This document shows, one piece after another, positions 27,549 to 36,256 of a stretch of 64,000 bases of DNA (position 1 is the stretch's first letter; each line of letters begins with the position of its first letter). This DNA comes from Rhodocyclaceae bacterium. GTDB lineage: Bacteria > Pseudomonadota > Gammaproteobacteria > Burkholderiales > Rhodocyclaceae. The stretch spans positions 806,001-870,000 of the forward strand of contig JADJEF010000018.1 of the NCBI GenBank assembly GCA_016702335.1, read 5' to 3'. Below the pieces are notes generated by a model. It searched no databases. It was given only the letters and a program-made list of their open reading frames with translations, and had not been told where the DNA came from. The position numbers were made by a program, and so were the translations under genes.

Positions 27549-30500
27549 ATGCCCACCACGCATACCGTCGAGCTAGTCCGCCGCCAATACAACAACTGGG
27601 TCGCCAACGAGTCGATTGAAGACTACGCGCTGCGCTATTCGCCCAGCAGCTTCCGCAAGTGGTCGCCCGCCGTCATTGGCGCGACGATGATCGGCACCAA
27701 CTCGGCGCTTTCCTACGAGGCCATCGGGGCGCTGCTCTTGCTCGACTTCGGTTTTGCCAACGCCATGTGGGCCATGGTGTTTGCGACTCTTGCCATTTTT
27801 GCCGCGGGCTGGCCGATCTGCCACTACTCGGCCAAACACAGCATTGACATGGATCTGCTCACCCGGGCCGCCGGCTTCGGTTATGTCGGGTCGACCTTCA
27901 CCTCGCTGATCTACGCCTCGTTCACCTTCATCTTCCTGGCCGTGGAAACGGCCATCATGGCGCAGGCGGTCAAGCTGTGTTTCGGTATTCCCTTGTGGCT
28001 GGGCTACATCATTTGTTCGGTCGTGGTCATCCCCATCGTCTTCTACGGGGTCACGGCGATCAATCGCTTTCACCAGTGGACGCAGCCGATCTGGCTGATT
28101 TTGCTAATTACGCCCTTTTATCTGGTGCTGACCCGTGACCCCAATGCCCTGGAGTCCATGACCCACTTCACCGGTGGGGTGTCCAAGAGCAGTGGCTTTG
28201 ATCTCTTCCATTTTGGTATTGCGGCAGGCATCTCGTTTTCGCTGATTGCCCAGATCGGCGAGCAGGTGGACTACCTGCGCTTCATGCCCGAGCGCACCAA
28301 GAAAAATCGCTGGAGCTGGTGGCTCAACATGATGACCGGTGGCCCGGGTTGGGTTTTTATCGCCTTCATCAAGCAGATGGGCGGCGCCATGCTGGCGGCC
28401 GGTGCCGTAGTGGCCGGTTTGGCCATCGTTGACGCCAAAGAGCCCATCCAGATCTTCGAGCGCGCGTTTAGCTATGCGCTGGAAAACCCGCAGACAGCCC
28501 TGCTGATCAGCGCGCTGTTCGTCATCATCTCGGAGCTCAAGGTCAATGTCACCAACGCCTATGCCGGTTCGCTGGCGTGGTCGAATTTCTTCTCGCGCGT
28601 GACGCACTCGCATCCCGGGCGCGTGGTCTGGCTCGTCTTCAATAGCGCCATTGCCCTGCTGCTCATGGAACTCGATCTGTTTGAGGCCATGAACAGCGTG
28701 CTGGGCATGTACTCCAATATCGCCGTGGCCTGGATCTGTGCGGTGGTCGCCGATCTGGTCATCAACAAGCCCTTTGGCTTCAGCCCGCCGATTGTCGAGT
28801 TCAAGCGCGCCCACCTCTACGACGTGAACCCGGTCGGCGTGGTCAGTATGGTGGTGGCCTCGGTGATCTCGACCATTGCCTTCAGCGGATTGCTTGGGGA
28901 TTACGCCCAAGCCTACTCCTGGCTGATCGCCGCCGTAATCGCGTTCATTCTCTCGCCGGTGATCGCCATCCTGACCAAGGGCAAGTACTACATTGCGCGT
29001 CCCAGCCACTTCGCCCCCGGCTCCAATGTCATGGTCGGCTGCACCGTCTGCAGTCATCACTACGCCGAGGCGGATTCGGCCCACTGCCCGCACCATGACG
29101 GCACCATCTGCTCGCTCTGCTGCACGCTGGAAGCGACCTGCAAAGATGTCTGCAAACCCCGTATCACCACCCCGCTCGACCATTACCGGGCATGGGTTGG
29201 CCGAGCCCTGCATGCGACGCTGCGTCGTGAGGTATCAACGGCGACAACACTGCGCGTCGCGAATTTCTCTTTGATCTGGAGCGTTATGCTCGGCATCATC
29301 TGGGGCATTCTCTGGATCACGCTCCCCGCGGGAATCAAAGAGATCGATGGGGCAGTGGTCGCTATGTTCAGCGATTACCGTTTGCGCGTTTTCGTCGGCG
29401 CCGGCCTCCTGGCCAGCCTGTCTACCTGGTGGATCGTGCTGGTGAGTGAAAGCCGAGATCTTGCTGAAAATGAGATGCGCGTGGCCCGCGACCGGGCTGA
29501 AGAAGCGACCAAGGCCAAGAGTGATTTCCTAGCCAACATGAGCCACGAAATCCGCACGCCGATGAACGCCATCATCGGTATGTCACATCTCGCCCTGCAA
29601 ACCGGGCTGGACAGCAAGCAACGAAATTACATCAGCAAGGTGAACCGTGCGGCCGGAAATCTGCTCGGCATCATCAACGACATCCTCGATTTCTCAAAAA
29701 TAGAGGCGGGAAAGCTGAGCGTGGAAAAGATCGACTTCCAGCTCCAGGAGGTGATGAGCCACCTGGCTGATCTGGTCGGTATGAAGGCGGAAGACAAGGG
29801 CCTGAAACTCAGTTTTACCAGCGCGCCGGGGGTGCCTGCCGCGCTCGTAGGCGACCCCTTGCGCTTGGGCCAGATTCTGATCAATCTGGGCAACAACGCA
29901 GTCAAGTTCACCGACACGGGTGAGATTGTGGTCGGCGTGGAAACCGTGGAGTCCAATGCCGAGACAGTGACACTGCACTTTTGGGTGCAGGACTCAGGCA
30001 TCGGCATGACGCCGGAACAATGCAGCCGAATGTTCCAGTCCTTCAGCCAGGCCGATGCGTCCACCACACGCAAATACGGCGGCACCGGGCTGGGCCTGGC
30101 CATCTCGAAAAATCTGGTCGAGCTGATGGAGGGGCGCATCTGGGTAGATTCCGAGGCCGGCAAAGGCTCCAGCTTCCACTTCCATGCCCGGTTCGGTCGC
30201 CAGATCAACACCGGTGCCGATGAGGCTGACCTGGTGATCGACTCATTGTCGAACTCACGCGCCACGGAAGCCCGCCATACCAGCGAGGCGATGCAAAAAC
30301 TCGCCGGCTGCCGGGTCTTGCTCGTTGAAGACAATGCAATGAATCAGGAACTCGCGCAAGAACTGCTGGGCAATGCGCAAATGCAGGTGGTGGTGGCCAA
30401 CCATGGCCAGGAAGCGCTGGATATTCTGGCGCGCGATGCGGCCTTTGACGGCATTCTGATGGACTGCCAGATGCCGGTGATGGATGGCTACACGGCCACC

Positions 30501-31412
30501 CGCGCGATTCGGCAACAGGCGGCCTTCAAAGACATCCCGATCATCGCAATGACAGCCAACGCCATGGCCGGTGACAAGGAAAAAGTCATCGCAGCGGGAA
30601 TGAACGACCATATTGCCAAACCCTTGAATGTCGCTGACATGTTCGCCACCCTGGCGCGCTGGCTCAGCCCGGGCGCGGCACCCGTCGGGTCCGCTGCAGC
30701 TGCTGTATCCGCTACATCCGCCGGCCAGGCGACAGCCGTGCCGGAATCGGCGTTGCGTGCCGGACTGGCCAACCTTCCCGGCATCACTCTCGCCGCCGGC
30801 CTTGCCGTGACCATGGGCAATGTCGAGCTTTACCATCGCCTGCTCATGCGCTTTCGCGATAGCCAAGCTCATTTCGCTCGCGAGTTTGATGCCGCCCGGC
30901 GCAGTGCCGATGGTGCTGCTCCGGCGCGTTGCGCCCACACACTCAAAGGAACTGCCGGCAATATCGGTGCCAAGAGGATTCAAGCTGCGGCCTCGGCACT
31001 TGAGCAAGGCTGCCTGAACGATCATCCCGCAACGCAGATCAACGACTTGCTTGCCCGTGCGCTGAGCGAACTGGAGATTGTCATCGAGGGCCTGGCGCGA
31101 CTTCCGCAGCGATTACCCTCGGTCACCAGCGCTGCTGAGACTAAGCACCCTTCGGGGACGAAATCCCCCAATGCGAGGACGGCGAATCCGTTAGCGCAGG
31201 TGCCACCGCGCATGGGTATTGTCACTCCGCTGCTCGATTTACTTGCCGCGCAACTGATTGATGCCGAAGCCTCGGCGCTGGAGACCAGCGAACTGTTGAC
31301 CGATGCCTTGCGCAATACGCCCCTTGAGGCGCAAATGGCGGCGATCGAGAAGCTCGTTGGAAACTTCGAATTTGAAAAGGCCGAAGCCGCTCTGCGCCTG
31401 CTGAGAGGATAA
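27549..31412 (+). CDS. NCS1-type permease fused to a hybrid histidine kinase (HisKA-HATPase-REC-Hpt)
   Basis: A 1287-residue fusion. Residues about 20-490 are an NCS1 (purine/cytosine permease) transporter: [40 protein letters not shown] and about 12 helices. Residues about 497-536 form a Cys/His-rich segment (CTVCSHH, CPHH, CSLCC, CKDVC) like a metal site. Two helices follow, then HisKA ([20 protein letters not shown], His about 666), HATPase ([18 protein letters not shown]), a receiver ([28 protein letters not shown], Asp about 970) and an Hpt domain ([14 protein letters not shown]). All catalytic residues are present. It probably senses substrate through the transporter-like domain; ligand and partner regulator are unknown. 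Confidence 0.9.
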   Translation: MPTTHTVELVRRQYNNWVANESIEDYALRYSPSSFRKWSPAVIGATMIGTNSALSYEAIGALLLLDFGFANAMWAMVFATLAIFAAGWPICHYSAKHSIDMDLLTRAAGFGYVGSTFTSLIYASFTFIFLAVETAIMAQAVKLCFGIPLWLGYIICSVVVIPIVFYGVTAINRFHQWTQPIWLILLITPFYLVLTRDPNALESMTHFTGGVSKSSGFDLFHFGIAAGISFSLIAQIGEQVDYLRFMPERTKKNRWSWWLNMMTGGPGWVFIAFIKQMGGAMLAAGAVVAGLAIVDAKEPIQIFERAFSYALENPQTALLISALFVIISELKVNVTNAYAGSLAWSNFFSRVTHSHPGRVVWLVFNSAIALLLMELDLFEAMNSVLGMYSNIAVAWICAVVADLVINKPFGFSPPIVEFKRAHLYDVNPVGVVSMVVASVISTIAFSGLLGDYAQAYSWLIAAVIAFILSPVIAILTKGKYYIARPSHFAPGSNVMVGCTVCSHHYAEADSAHCPHHDGTICSLCCTLEATCKDVCKPRITTPLDHYRAWVGRALHATLRREVSTATTLRVANFSLIWSVMLGIIWGILWITLPAGIKEIDGAVVAMFSDYRLRVFVGAGLLASLSTWWIVLVSESRDLAENEMRVARDRAEEATKAKSDFLANMSHEIRTPMNAIIGMSHLALQTGLDSKQRNYISKVNRAAGNLLGIINDILDFSKIEAGKLSVEKIDFQLQEVMSHLADLVGMKAEDKGLKLSFTSAPGVPAALVGDPLRLGQILINLGNNAVKFTDTGEIVVGVETVESNAETVTLHFWVQDSGIGMTPEQCSRMFQSFSQADASTTRKYGGTGLGLAISKNLVELMEGRIWVDSEAGKGSSFHFHARFGRQINTGADEADLVIDSLSNSRATEARHTSEAMQKLAGCRVLLVEDNAMNQELAQELLGNAQMQVVVANHGQEALDILARDAAFDGILMDCQMPVMDGYTATRAIRQQAAFKDIPIIAMTANAMAGDKEKVIAAGMNDHIAKPLNVADMFATLARWLSPGAAPVGSAAAAVSATSAGQATAVPESALRAGLANLPGITLAAGLAVTMGNVELYHRLLMRFRDSQAHFAREFDAARRSADGAAPARCAHTLKGTAGNIGAKRIQAAASALEQGCLNDHPATQINDLLARALSELEIVIEGLARLPQRLPSVTSAAETKHPSGTKSPNARTANPLAQVPPRMGIVTPLLDLLAAQLIDAEASALETSELLTDALRNTPLEAQMAAIEKLVGNFEFEKAEAALRLLRG

Positions 31413-31478
31413 TTCGCCGCGCTCAACCCATCGAACTCGGTACCGACGTCCGCAGCAACCCTCACCTGAAAGTAAATC

Positions 31479-32069
31479 ATGGCCTTATTCGTACTTGTTC
31501 TGGGCTTGGCCCTCTTCCTTGGCAGCCACTCGGTGCGCATTTTTGCCGAACCATGGCGCACCGCCCAAATCGCACGCAGGGGTGAAAAGCCCTGGAAGCT
31601 GGCGCTCACCGCTATCTCGATCGTCAGTTTCGCCATGATCGTGTGGGGTTATGCGGAAGCCCGCATAACCCCCGTGGCGCTCTGGACGCCGCCTTTCTGG
31701 ATGCGCCATCTTGCCGCTGCGCTGACGCTGCCGGCATTCATTCTCCTGGTCGCCGCCTATGTACCGGGAAACAAAATCAAAAGCGCCGTCGGTCACCCGA
31801 TGGTGGCGGGCACCAAACTCTGGGCATTGTCACACCTGCTCTCAAATGGCAATCTGAGCGATGTGCTGCTCTTCGGCGGGTTTCTCGTCTGGGCGGTGGT
31901 CGACTTCGCGAGTGCGCGCGGCCGTGATCGTGCGGCTGGGCGCAGCTACCCCGCCGGCCCAAGTAGTCGCACCGTGATTACGGTGATCGTCGGCATCGTG
32001 GCGTGGCTGGTATTTGCCCGCTTCCTGCACATGCCGCTGATTGGCGTTGCGCCCTTCGGGATTCAGTAA
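31479..32069 (+). CDS. NnrU-family membrane protein
   Basis: About 196 residues, five to six helices. The N-terminus LGLALFLGSHSVRIFAEPWR and the central GHPMVAGTKLWALSHLLSNGNLSDVLLFGG are the NnrU signature; NnrU is linked to nitric oxide and nitrite metabolism in some denitrifiers, but the biochemical role is poorly defined. Starts 67 nt after the fusion kinase and is convergent with the ABC transporter genes. No denitrification genes are in the window. Confidence 0.88.
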   Translation: MALFVLVLGLALFLGSHSVRIFAEPWRTAQIARRGEKPWKLALTAISIVSFAMIVWGYAEARITPVALWTPPFWMRHLAAALTLPAFILLVAAYVPGNKIKSAVGHPMVAGTKLWALSHLLSNGNLSDVLLFGGFLVWAVVDFASARGRDRAAGRSYPAGPSSRTVITVIVGIVAWLVFARFLHMPLIGVAPFGIQ

Positions 32070-32071
32070 AC

Positions 32072-32833
32072 CTACTTGAGATTGCCCGAGAGGAACTGCT
32101 GCAAGCGTTCACTCTTGGGTGCCGAGAAGACCTCGCGCGGCACGCCTTCTTCCTCGATGCGCCCCTGATGCAGGAAGATAAGGTGCGTTGAGACTTCACG
32201 GGCAAAACCCATCTCGTGGGTGACCACCACCATGGTGCGCCCTTCTTCGGCCAAGCCCTTCATCACCTTGAGCACTTCGCCCACCAGTTCGGGGTCGAGC
32301 GCCGAGGTGGGCTCATCAAACAGTAGTACCGAAGGTTCCATCGCCAGGGCACGGGCAATGGCCACACGCTGCTGCTGCCCGCCCGACAGGTGGGCTGGGT
32401 AGCTGTTACGAAACTTCCACAGACCGACTCGCTCAAGGTAGCGTTCGGCACGCACCATGGCATCGGCTTTGGAAATCTTCAGCACGTGAATAGGTGCCTC
32501 GATGACATTCTCGAGTACGGTCATGTGTGCCCACAAATTGAAATGCTGAAACACCATCGCCAGCCGTGTGCGCAAGCGCTGCAACTGAACCGCATCCGGT
32601 TGCAGGGCACCGGTACGGTCGGCTTTGAGCACAATCTTCTCATCTTCAACGATGATGTTGCCTTTATTCGGCTTCTCGAGAAAATTGATGCAGCGCAGGA
32701 AGGTGCTCTTGCCTGAGCCACTGGACCCGATCATGCTGATCACGTCGCCCTTGGCGGCTTTGAGCGAAACGCCCTTGAGCACGTCATGGTCGCCATAGCT
32801 TTTGTGGATGTCATCAACGATCAAGGGATACAT
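32072..32833 (-). CDS. ABC transporter ATPase, polar amino acid type (HisP/GlnQ family)
   Basis: About 253 residues: Walker [22 protein letters not shown]-loop [20 protein letters not shown], signature [20 protein letters not shown], Walker [16 protein letters not shown]-loop [14 protein letters not shown]. The 17-residue insert after EKPNKG ([20 protein letters not shown]) is typical of HisP. Works with the two permeases and the binding protein upstream to import basic amino acids such as histidine, arginine or lysine (specificity inferred). Confidence 0.93.
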   Translation of the reverse strand: MYPLIVDDIHKSYGDHDVLKGVSLKAAKGDVISMIGSSGSGKSTFLRCINFLEKPNKGNIIVEDEKIVLKADRTGALQPDAVQLQRLRTRLAMVFQHFNLWAHMTVLENVIEAPIHVLKISKADAMVRAERYLERVGLWKFRNSYPAHLSGGQQQRVAIARALAMEPSVLLFDEPTSALDPELVGEVLKVMKGLAEEGRTMVVVTHEMGFAREVSTHLIFLHQGRIEEEGVPREVFSAPKSERLQQFLSGNLK

Positions 32834-32882
32834 GGTGTCGTCCGAAATGTTCTCAGTGGTGGCGGGGCAATAGACTGCTTGA

Positions 32883-33605
32883 TCAATGCGCGGCTTGCGT
32901 TTTGCGTGGCATCAGGTGCGCCAACCAGCGTTGCTCGGCGAGCCGAAACAAGCCGACGATAGCGAAGGTCATCAGCAGGTAGATCAGTCCGGCAAACACA
33001 AAGGCTTCAAAGGGCGCAAAGTGCCGCGAATAGACATCACGCGCGGCCCCGGTAATATCGACAAGCGTAACCGCCGAGGCAATCGCGCTGCCCTGCAACA
33101 TAAAAATGACCTCATTACTATAGGCGGGGATCGAACGACGCAGCGCCGAGGGCAAGGTGATGCGCCGCAACCTGGTGAACGGTGTCATACCCATCGCTTG
33201 TGCCGCCTCAATCTCGCCGTGCGGAATGGACCGAATGCTCCCAGCGAGGATCTCGACCGTGTAAGCGCAGGTATTCACCGCAAATGCCAGCAATGCACAG
33301 AAAAATGGTTCGCGGAACAGTAGCCAAAACGGTGACTGTGCCTCCCATGCGTCTTGCATCCACTGAAACTGGGCGAGCCCGTAGTAGACGACCAGCAGTT
33401 GGATCAACATCGGCGTACCACGGAAAAAGTAGGTGTACAACCATACCGGCCGATAAAGAAAAGGGTTGTTTGAGACGCGCATGACCGCCAGAGGAACCGC
33501 CATGACCAACCCTGCCGCAAGCGCGATACCGACCAATTGGGCTGTCAGCCACATACCGTCGAGGTAGCTGGAAAAATTCTCGGTGATGATTTCGAATTCG
33601 AACAT
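32883..33605 (-). CDS. ABC transporter permease, polar amino acid type (HisM-like)
   Basis: About 240 residues starting [20 protein letters not shown]. Five helices and the EAA loop [20 protein letters not shown], with the upstream [20 protein letters not shown] motif of this family. ATG 33605 overlaps the stop of the preceding permease (TGATG), which decides the start over a longer in-frame extension. Partner of the HisQ-like permease. Confidence 0.92.
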   Translation of the reverse strand: MFEFEIITENFSSYLDGMWLTAQLVGIALAAGLVMAVPLAVMRVSNNPFLYRPVWLYTYFFRGTPMLIQLLVVYYGLAQFQWMQDAWEAQSPFWLLFREPFFCALLAFAVNTCAYTVEILAGSIRSIPHGEIEAAQAMGMTPFTRLRRITLPSALRRSIPAYSNEVIFMLQGSAIASAVTLVDITGAARDVYSRHFAPFEAFVFAGLIYLLMTFAIVGLFRLAEQRWLAHLMPRKTQAAH

Positions 33606-34294
33606 CAGAACTCCGCGTGGCGGACACCCACTGAATAGCGACGCTCCAGGCGATGCAATGTCCATGACGAGACACTGGTCACGCAAAGATAAAGCAGGCA
33701 AACGACCATATAAAACAAGAAGGGCTGGTGCGTGGTGCGTCCGGCCTGATCTGCGACGAAGTTCATGTCCGCCAAGCCAATCATCGAGACGATCGCCGTA
33801 CTTTTTACCAACACCAGCCAGTTGTTACCGATACCGGGCAAGGCATGACGCAGCATCTGGGGGAAAAGAATCCGCATGAATACCTGCAGCGAGGTCATGC
33901 CATAGGCACGCCCAGCCTCCATTTGCCCCGCAGGTACGGCCAGAAACGCGCCGCGGAAAGTCTCGGTGAAGTAGGCCCCGAAGATCACACCAATGGTGAG
34001 CACACCGGCAATGAAAGGACTGAGGTCAACGTAATCCCATTCCAGTGCGTCGGTCACCTGATTGACCATGACCTGACCGCCATAAAAAACGATCAGCATC
34101 ATTACCAGATCAGGCACACCGCGAAACAGCGTTGAATACGCTGTCGCTGGCCACACCAGAATTCGGGTTCCGGAAAGCTTGGCGGCCGCTCCGGCCAAAC
34201 CAGCCGCAAAGGCCAGACACAACGACAGGAGCGCAAGACGCAAGGTTACCCAAGCCCCATCAAGTATTGCTGGGCCGTAGCCGTCAAGAAACAC
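33605..34294 (-). CDS. ABC transporter permease, polar amino acid type (HisQ-like)
   Basis: About 229 residues: LDGAWVTLRLALLSLCLAFA, LFRGVPDLVMMLIVFYGGQ and the EAA loop QMEAGRAYGMTSLQVFMRIL. Heterodimerises with the HisM-like permease. The gene lies beyond a terminator from the binding-protein gene, so the permeases and ATPase are probably made at lower levels than the binding protein. Confidence 0.92.
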   Translation of the reverse strand: MFLDGYGPAILDGAWVTLRLALLSLCLAFAAGLAGAAAKLSGTRILVWPATAYSTLFRGVPDLVMMLIVFYGGQVMVNQVTDALEWDYVDLSPFIAGVLTIGVIFGAYFTETFRGAFLAVPAGQMEAGRAYGMTSLQVFMRILFPQMLRHALPGIGNNWLVLVKSTAIVSMIGLADMNFVADQAGRTTHQPFLFYMVVCLLYLCVTSVSSWTLHRLERRYSVGVRHAEF

Positions 34295-34321
34295 GGATAT
34301 CTACACCGGAAAATTGAAAAA

Positions 34322-34349
34322 AACCACCCCTGAGCAGACTGGGGTGGTT
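34322..34349 (-). terminator. Terminator between the amino acid binding protein and its permeases
   Basis: Stem AACCACCCC/GGGGTGGTT with a 10-nt loop, followed on the minus strand by TTTTTT (the a-run at 34315-34321). It would attenuate transcription into the permease genes. Confidence 0.75.
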
Positions 34350-34377
34350 ATCCATTGAGAAGCCATGCGCTGACGAC

Positions 34378-35166
34378 TCAGTTGCCGTAGATGTCTTCGC
34401 TGAAATACTTCTTGGCAATCTTGTCGTACGTACCTTTGGCACGAATAGCTGCAATACCTTTGTTGAAAATCTCTTTTAGCTCTTTGTCCTGCTTGCGCAC
34501 AGCAATGCCGATGCCTTCGCCAACCGTGGCACGTTCGTCAGCCGTCTTGCCATAGATCTTCTCACCCAGCATGCCAAAGCCTTTGCCGGCGTCGGCATCA
34601 AGGAAGCCCCCCTTGGCCTCCCAGTAGTCAGCGATGGCCGCATCAACACGCCCCGATTTCAGGTCAGCGTACGCCTCTTCCTGCTTGGCGTAACGAACGA
34701 TGGTGACGCCTTCCTTGCCCCAAAACTTGGTAGCAAAATTGTCAGCAACGGTACCGCGCTGGGCAGCCACCTTTTTGCCTTTGAGCACAGCGAGATCAGG
34801 CTTTAGCGGTGAACCATTCTTGCCGATCAGCGCCACTGGTGATGCGTAGTATTTATTTGAGAAATCGACCTTTTTCTTGCGATCTTCGGTGATCGACATG
34901 GAGGCCAGAATGGCGTCGAACTTGCGAGCGACGAGCGCAGGGATCATGCCGTCCCAATCCTGCTTGACCCAAGTACATTTAAGTTTCATCTCGGCACAAA
35001 TGGCATTACCGATATCGATATCCAGACCGATCAGGGAGCCGTCAGGCGCCAAACCGTTGAAGGGGGGATAGGCACCTTCGCTGGCAAGGCGAACCTCGGT
35101 CCAGTCTTTTGCACCCACATTCAATGCAAGCAGCGTCAGCAGTGCGGCAGCCGTCAGTTTTTTCAT
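34378..35166 (-). CDS. Periplasmic lysine/arginine/ornithine/histidine-type binding protein
   Basis: About 262 residues, signal peptide MKKLTAAALLTLLALNVGAK. Family 3 signatures: VRLASEGAYPPFNGLAPDGS, GLDIDIGNAICAEMKLKCTW, DWDGMIPALVARKFDAILAS and MSITEDRKKKVDFSNKYYAS. Closest in style to ArgT/HisJ. First gene of the transporter operon; a possible promoter is TTGACC (35274-35269) with TAATAT (35253-35248) on the minus strand, though its 15-nt spacer is short. Confidence 0.92.
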   Translation of the reverse strand: MKKLTAAALLTLLALNVGAKDWTEVRLASEGAYPPFNGLAPDGSLIGLDIDIGNAICAEMKLKCTWVKQDWDGMIPALVARKFDAILASMSITEDRKKKVDFSNKYYASPVALIGKNGSPLKPDLAVLKGKKVAAQRGTVADNFATKFWGKEGVTIVRYAKQEEAYADLKSGRVDAAIADYWEAKGGFLDADAGKGFGMLGEKIYGKTADERATVGEGIGIAVRKQDKELKEIFNKGIAAIRAKGTYDKIAKKYFSEDIYGN

Positions 35167-35337
35167 CTGTCTTGTCCTTGGTGATCGTTGGTATGGTGAG
35201 TGCGGCCTGCGCCCAGGTGCAACGTAACAGCACAGTCGACGCGTTGGATATTACCCCAAATGACCGCAGGTCAACTGTTACCCCCGACATTCCGTGCCAA
35301 CCGTAAAATTCGCTCCCGCTCAACGTTGTCTGTTCAT

Positions 35338-36249
35338 ATGTCACGCCTTCAGGCCGACCTGCTATTGCTCCTGGTAGCCGTTATTTGGGGCTCGGCCTTC
35401 GTGGCGCAGAATCTCGGCATGGCGAGCGTCGGGCCTTACACTTTTACCGGAGCCCGCTTCCTGATGGGCGCACTGATCGTCGCCCCCTTGGCGTGGCGCG
35501 AGATTCAGGTGCAGCAAAGCGTCTCGGACCATCCGCCGCTGCTCGCAGCGCAAAGCCTGCTGCTGATTCTGGGGCTTGGGCTGTTGCTGTTTCTTGGCGC
35601 GGCGTTCCAGCAAATCGGTATCGTGACCACTACCATCACGAATGCGGGCTTTCTTACCGCACTTTATGTGCCGCTGGTGCCGCTGATCAATTGGATGATC
35701 ACCCGCCGACTACCGCACTGGTCGGTGTGGCCAGCGATCGTCGGCTGTCTTACCGGCACCTGGCTGCTCACCGGCGCACAAAGCCTCACGATCAACACCG
35801 GCGACCTTTGGGTCATCGCCAGCGCCCTGTTCTGGGCCGGCCACGTTCTGCTGGTTGGCCAAAGCGGACGCCGAGGGGCGGGACCCTTCACCATTGCCTG
35901 CGGTCAGTTTCTGGTTTGTGGTGTCCTGGGCACTACGGTCGCGCTGGCGATTGAACCCTTCTCATGGGAAGGATTGCAGGCTGCTGCGGGGGCCATTGCC
36001 TATGCCGGCTTTCTCTCAGTCGGTGTTGGCTTTACCGCTCAGGTAGTCGGCCAGCGCTACACGCCGGCGGCTGACACGGCCATCATTCTTTCCACTGAAA
36101 CCGCGTTCGCTGCAATTTTTGGCAGCCTTTGGCTGGGCGAGACGCTGAATCTGCACGGCATGTTCGGCTGCGCCCTGATACTTTCGGGCATTCTGCTGGT
36201 GCAGTTGCTGCCACTCGCTGACGCCATGCGCCGGGTGCGCAGCGGCTAA
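35338..36249 (+). CDS. EamA-family drug/metabolite transporter
   Basis: About 303 residues, ten helices in two EamA repeats: LLLLLVAVIWGSAFVAQNLG with PYTFTGARFLMGALIVAPLA, and GDLWVIASALFWAGHVLLVG with ILSTETAFAAIFGSLWLGE. Substrate unknown; relatives export amino acids or metabolites. I take ATG 35338 (MSRLQADLLLLLVAVIWG); the frame is open further upstream but without family sequence. Ends 7 nt before the convergent uup gene. Confidence 0.88.
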   Translation: MSRLQADLLLLLVAVIWGSAFVAQNLGMASVGPYTFTGARFLMGALIVAPLAWREIQVQQSVSDHPPLLAAQSLLLILGLGLLLFLGAAFQQIGIVTTTITNAGFLTALYVPLVPLINWMITRRLPHWSVWPAIVGCLTGTWLLTGAQSLTINTGDLWVIASALFWAGHVLLVGQSGRRGAGPFTIACGQFLVCGVLGTTVALAIEPFSWEGLQAAAGAIAYAGFLSVGVGFTAQVVGQRYTPAADTAIILSTETAFAAIFGSLWLGETLNLHGMFGCALILSGILLVQLLPLADAMRRVRSG

Positions 36250-36256
36250 CCAGCGC

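Noticed and set aside
28104..29213. A 369-codon minus-strand frame
   Set aside because: It is antisense to the NCS1 permease part of the fusion kinase, has no recognisable domain and reflects GC-rich codon structure.
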